From positions 1-9,060 of the forward strand of contig JAUXIQ010000054.1 in the NCBI GenBank assembly GCA_030620925.1: 9,060 bases of DNA, in the 5' to 3' direction. Position numbers and translations under genes: made by a program. Origin of the DNA: JAUXIQ01 sp030620925 [NCBI: Nitrospinota bacterium]. Lineage in GTDB: Bacteria > JAUXIQ01. The notes under the pieces are model-generated. The model did not search any database, had not been told where the DNA came from, and saw nothing but the letters and a program-made list of their open reading frames with translations. Shown here piece by piece: positions 6,107 through 9,060 of this stretch (the first letter of the stretch is position 1; every line of letters starts with the position of its first letter).

Positions 6107-7840
6107 ATGGACAAAAGAGCACTGGTGGCGGTTATTTTATCTATGCTCGTTCTGCTTATTTGGGGATATTTTGAGCAGAAGAAAGGTCAGGAAAGGCAGA
6201 TACTCCAGAAGAAGTTAGAGATGGAGGTGGAGAAAGAGAGGGTTCCGGAGGTGGAACCTGAGAAGTTTGAGGTGCGGGGAGAGGGGCAAGAGAAGCGCCC
6301 CGGCATAAAGACCCTTACGGATATCCCCTCCTACATGAGTCTCGAACCGCCTCCGGTGAAGGAAATAGTGGTGGAAAACGATCTGGCAACGATTACTTTT
6401 ACCACCCTTGGCGGCAGGCTCAAGAGCTACGTGTTGAAGGAGTATAAGGATAGAGACGGTAATAATCTGGAGATGATACCGGAGCTGGAATACAGAGATA
6501 TGCCCCTGGCGCTCGACCTGAGGCAAGAAGGGGGCAAGCTGACCACCTCAGACGGCCGGGAATTTAACGCCACCCTGTTCAACAGCAGGGTAAACAGGGC
6601 GGTGTACGAAGCCAGCACGCCCAGGATCTTTCTGAGCAGTTCGCGGGGCGACGCCAAGCTCAGCATGTCGTATCACGATGGAACCGGCGTCAAAGTGATA
6701 AAAGAGTTCACTTTTTTTAACGATACATATTCCTTCGACGTCGATGTGCGGCTGGAGGGGCTGGCCAGATATCCCCAGGGCATCCCTTATCAACTGACCT
6801 GGGGTTCTGCTCTCAGTGAGGATAAAAAACGAAGAGGCCGCCAGGCGGGCATTCAGGTGCTCACCTTTGACGGAAAGAAGACAAAGAAGCGGAAGGCCAA
6901 GAAAATAAAGGACGTAATGGTCATAACAGAGCCCGTCCGATGGGTTTCAGCGGGGACAAAATATTTCGTGGTCGCACTGTTGCCCGGAGATACCGAGGCG
7001 CCGGCCGCTTTGCGCAGGGTAATCCCGGATAAGATAGCCATCGGAATGAGGTTCAACGCCGGTGACCGAAAGGCGGGTACCTCGCCTTCGCTTTATGTGG
7101 GCCCCAAGGAATCCAAGCGTCTGGCGAGATACGGGTTATCGCTGGAAAAGGTCATCGATTACGGCTGGACTCCCTTCGGTGAAACCGCCACCCGGGGACT
7201 GGCCAAACCGCTGATGGCCATACTGCGCTGGTTCTATTCCTTCACCCACAACTACGGGTTGGCCATAATACTGCTCACCATGGTTATCAAAGTCGCCTTC
7301 TACCCACTCACACAGAAGAGTTTCATTTCCATGCAGAGGATGCAGGTGCTGCAGCCCAAGGTAAAAGCCCTGCAAGAGCGCTACCGGAACGATCGCCAGC
7401 GCCTGAACCAGGAGATGATGCATCTCTATCGCACGCACAAAGCCAACCCCATGGGCGGTTGCCTGCCCATGCTCGCGCAATTGCCGATTTTCTATGCACT
7501 GTACGTGGTTCTCATGTATTCCATAGAGTTGAGGCAGGCCCCTTTCATCTGGTGGATAAAAGACCTCTCGGATTACGACCCCTATTTTGTTACCCCCATC
7601 CTCATGGGGGTGACCATGTTTTTCCAACAAAAAATGAGCCCCACCATGGGGGATCCCAGGCAGGCGAAGATGATGCTCATGATGCCAGTGATTTTTACCA
7701 TAATGTTTATCTATTTCCCCGTGGGCCTCGTCATTTACTGGTTGATTAATAATCTACTGACCATTGTGCAACAATTTTTTATAAAAAAGAAGATGGCCGT
7801 AGCTCCTGCTAAACAACCGATAGCGGAGTCCCGCGATTGA
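6107..7840 (+). CDS. yidC: membrane protein insertase YidC
   Basis: This 577-residue YidC/Oxa1 insertase places proteins in the inner membrane, alone or with the Sec translocon. It begins MDKRALVAVILSMLVLLIWGYF, the first membrane helix (about 5-22). A long charged linker (23-85) and a large periplasmic domain (about 86-355) follow, typical of diderm YidC. The insertase core starts at about 364: helices at about 384-402, 453-474, 493-507 and 526-556. NPMGGCLPMLAQLPIFYALY (447-466) is the family signature, and QRMQVLQPKVKALQERY (410-426) is the cytoplasmic coiled hairpin. The basic groove residue that is Arg in Escherichia coli aligns with Lys395 (VIKVAFYPLTQ). The tail ends KKKMAVAPAK. It is followed by jag 88 bases on. 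Length is in the normal 540-580 range. Confidence 0.97.
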   Translation: MDKRALVAVILSMLVLLIWGYFEQKKGQERQILQKKLEMEVEKERVPEVEPEKFEVRGEGQEKRPGIKTLTDIPSYMSLEPPPVKEIVVENDLATITFTTLGGRLKSYVLKEYKDRDGNNLEMIPELEYRDMPLALDLRQEGGKLTTSDGREFNATLFNSRVNRAVYEASTPRIFLSSSRGDAKLSMSYHDGTGVKVIKEFTFFNDTYSFDVDVRLEGLARYPQGIPYQLTWGSALSEDKKRRGRQAGIQVLTFDGKKTKKRKAKKIKDVMVITEPVRWVSAGTKYFVVALLPGDTEAPAALRRVIPDKIAIGMRFNAGDRKAGTSPSLYVGPKESKRLARYGLSLEKVIDYGWTPFGETATRGLAKPLMAILRWFYSFTHNYGLAIILLTMVIKVAFYPLTQKSFISMQRMQVLQPKVKALQERYRNDRQRLNQEMMHLYRTHKANPMGGCLPMLAQLPIFYALYVVLMYSIELRQAPFIWWIKDLSDYDPYFVTPILMGVTMFFQQKMSPTMGDPRQAKMMLMMPVIFTIMFIYFPVGLVIYWLINNLLTIVQQFFIKKKMAVAPAKQPIAESRD

Positions 7841-7916
7841 TGCGGGTCTTCAGCCTGGTATCGGGAGAAGGGAAGGAAGACACGCTGCATCCTGAACCTG
7901 ACAGCTAGGGCTAAAC

Positions 7917-7924
7917 AAGGAGGT
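7917..7924 (+). promoter_or_regulatory. strong ribosome binding site of jag
   Basis: AAGGAGGT is a full anti-Shine-Dalgarno match, four bases before the ATG at 7929. It favours that ATG over the second ATG at 7934, which is out of frame. Confidence 0.8.
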
Positions 7925-7928
7925 AGGA

Positions 7929-8570
7929 ATGGAATGGATAGAAGAGGAAGGGAAAACTAGATCGGAAGCCCTGGAGAAAGCTTTGAGCAAGATAGGCCTG
8001 CCGGAAGAGAAGGTTGAAGTCGAGGTAATCCAGGAGAACAAGAAGAAGTTCGGCATAATAGGTACCAGGCGGGTGAAAATCAAGGTCAGCTACGACCCCA
8101 GGGATAGGGTGGTAGTCATTGCCAAGGAGAACCTGGAAGAGATTCTCCATAAGATGGATCTCACGTGCGTGGTGGAGGAGGCCGAAAGGAACGGCAGCCT
8201 TTGTCTGAACATCATCAGCCCCCAGAGCGCGCTTATTATAGGGAAAAGGGGAGAAACCATTGACGCGCTGCAGTACTTGATGAGCCGTATAGTCAGCAAA
8301 AAGATGAGCCAGAAGGTTAACGTTATCGTCGATACCGAAAACTACCGCGAAAAACACGTGGACAAGATAGAAAAACTGGCCAGGAAAACGGCCGACGAGG
8401 TCCGTTCCACCGGCCGGGCTGCCTTTTTGGCCCCCATGAACTCGCGAGATCGAAGGATCGTTCACCTCACGCTGCAGGACGACAAGGACGTAAACACCCT
8501 CAGCAAAGGGGAGGGTCCCAGGCGGAAAATAAAGATCAGCCCCCGCGCCGGCGGCGAGGTGGAGGAATAG
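7929..8570 (+). CDS. jag: RNA-binding protein Jag/KhpB
   Basis: This 213-residue protein has the three-part Jag (SpoIIIJ-associated, KhpB) layout. The Jag-N domain covers about 1-52 (EEEGKTRSEALEKAL, FGIIGTRRVKI). A KH domain follows at about 60-138 with IIGKRGETIDALQYL (103-117), where GKRG is the GxxG RNA-binding loop. The R3H domain is at about 145-205, with Arg175-x3-His179 in APMNSRDRRIVHLTL and the ending GEGPRRKIKISP. Proteins of this family bind many RNAs in the cytoplasm; in Gram-positive bacteria they affect cell division and envelope synthesis. The role here is not known from the sequence. It lies between yidC and mnmE, where jag is usually found in this arrangement, and has the strongest ribosome site of the block. 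Confidence 0.95.
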   Translation: MEWIEEEGKTRSEALEKALSKIGLPEEKVEVEVIQENKKKFGIIGTRRVKIKVSYDPRDRVVVIAKENLEEILHKMDLTCVVEEAERNGSLCLNIISPQSALIIGKRGETIDALQYLMSRIVSKKMSQKVNVIVDTENYREKHVDKIEKLARKTADEVRSTGRAAFLAPMNSRDRRIVHLTLQDDKDVNTLSKGEGPRRKIKISPRAGGEVEE

Positions 8571-8654
8571 CGGACCCTTTGTTGCCCCTGTTGAGTCGTT
8601 CACCGGCGTTCAAAGGGGAATTTCCTTACAATCAGTTTTAGCGCAACCGTGTAT

Positions 8655-9060
8655 ATGGATGAGGAAACCATCGTAGCCCTCTCCACACCGCCCGGCCGCG
8701 GCGGGATAGCCGTGGTTCGGCTGAGTGGACCTGATGCGGTTGATATCGCTCTCCGCCTTTTTATGCTCCCCGACGACCGCCGCCTCTCCGACCCCCGTTC
8801 GCATAAAGCCGTTCACGGTTTCGTGGTCGAACCGGCCACCGGAGAGTATATCGATGAGGCGGTGATGACGCCCATGCTCGCCCCCCGCTCATACACGGGT
8901 GAGGACGTGGTGGAGATAAGTTGTCACGGGGGGCCGGGTCCGGTTGAAGCCGTCATCCGGCTGTGCATGGATGCGGGGGCCAGACCGGCAGGGCCGGGGG
9001 AATTTACCCGCCGCGCTTTCCTCAACAACCGCATAGACCTCGCCCAGGCCGAAGCGGTGG
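8655..9060 (+). CDS. mnmE: tRNA uridine-5-carboxymethylaminomethyl modification GTPase MnmE, 5' part
   Basis: Only the first 135 codons are in the window; the frame is open to its end. The translation starts MDEETIVALSTPPGRGGIAVVRLSGPDA, the N-terminal folate-binding domain of MnmE (TrmE, ThdF). The motifs SYTGEDVVEISCHGGP and PGEFTRRAFLNNRIDLAQAEAV continue it; all are diagnostic. MnmE works with MnmG (GidA) to modify the wobble uridine of certain tRNAs, with GTP hydrolysis. The GTPase domain lies beyond the window. The ATG gives the standard N-terminus; an in-frame GTG two codons upstream (8649) is possible. No clear ribosome site precedes either. It starts 84 bases after jag, the common order. 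Confidence 0.95.
   Translation, partial: MDEETIVALSTPPGRGGIAVVRLSGPDAVDIALRLFMLPDDRRLSDPRSHKAVHGFVVEPATGEYIDEAVMTPMLAPRSYTGEDVVEISCHGGPGPVEAVIRLCMDAGARPAGPGEFTRRAFLNNRIDLAQAEAV

Noticed and set aside
7911-8603. Long open frame on the minus strand across jag (230 residues)
   Set aside because: It lies opposite a full-length jag with clear KH and R3H motifs, and shows no recognisable domain.

Overview
The window looks like the chromosome of a diderm (Gram-negative) bacterium. Three things point that way: a lipoprotein secretin of a type II secretion system, a YidC with a large periplasmic domain, and a Jag (KhpB) gene directly after yidC. YidC with the periplasmic domain followed by jag is common in Desulfobacterota (the former Deltaproteobacteria) and some related phyla and is not the enterobacterial arrangement. 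A Desulfobacterota-like host is my best guess, at moderate to low confidence. All genes read on the + strand, base composition looks fairly even across them, and I see no transposase, integrase, tRNA, rRNA or CRISPR array.

Region 1 (1-3873) is the end of a type II secretion (general secretory pathway) or closely related type IV pilus-like cluster. It holds a possible few codons of an upstream gene, then a GspM/PilO-type inner-membrane protein, a GspC-type protein, and the GspD secretin. GspM and GspC are inner-membrane platform parts. The HR-like domain of GspC is expected to contact the periplasmic N0 domain of GspD, which forms the outer-membrane channel. The secretin has its own lipobox.

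Region 2 (3946-4878) is a single NAD-dependent sugar epimerase/dehydratase, best matched to UDP-glucuronate decarboxylase (UDP-xylose synthase). A 291-base, AT-rich non-coding stretch follows; it holds weak promoter-like elements and two small stem-loops and probably separates two transcription units.

Region 3 (5170-9060) is the conserved housekeeping block rpmH - rnpA - yidD - yidC - jag - mnmE: ribosomal protein L34, the RNase P protein, a membrane-insertion helper, the membrane insertase, an RNA-binding protein, and the tRNA-modifying GTPase, which is cut off by the window end. The 44-codon rpmH starts with TTG.

I do not see a convincing undescribed system. The points most worth a second look are the GspC-like protein with a long basic tail where a PDZ domain or coiled coil would be expected, the self-anchoring secretin with two basic low-complexity segments, and the structured leader region ahead of rpmH.
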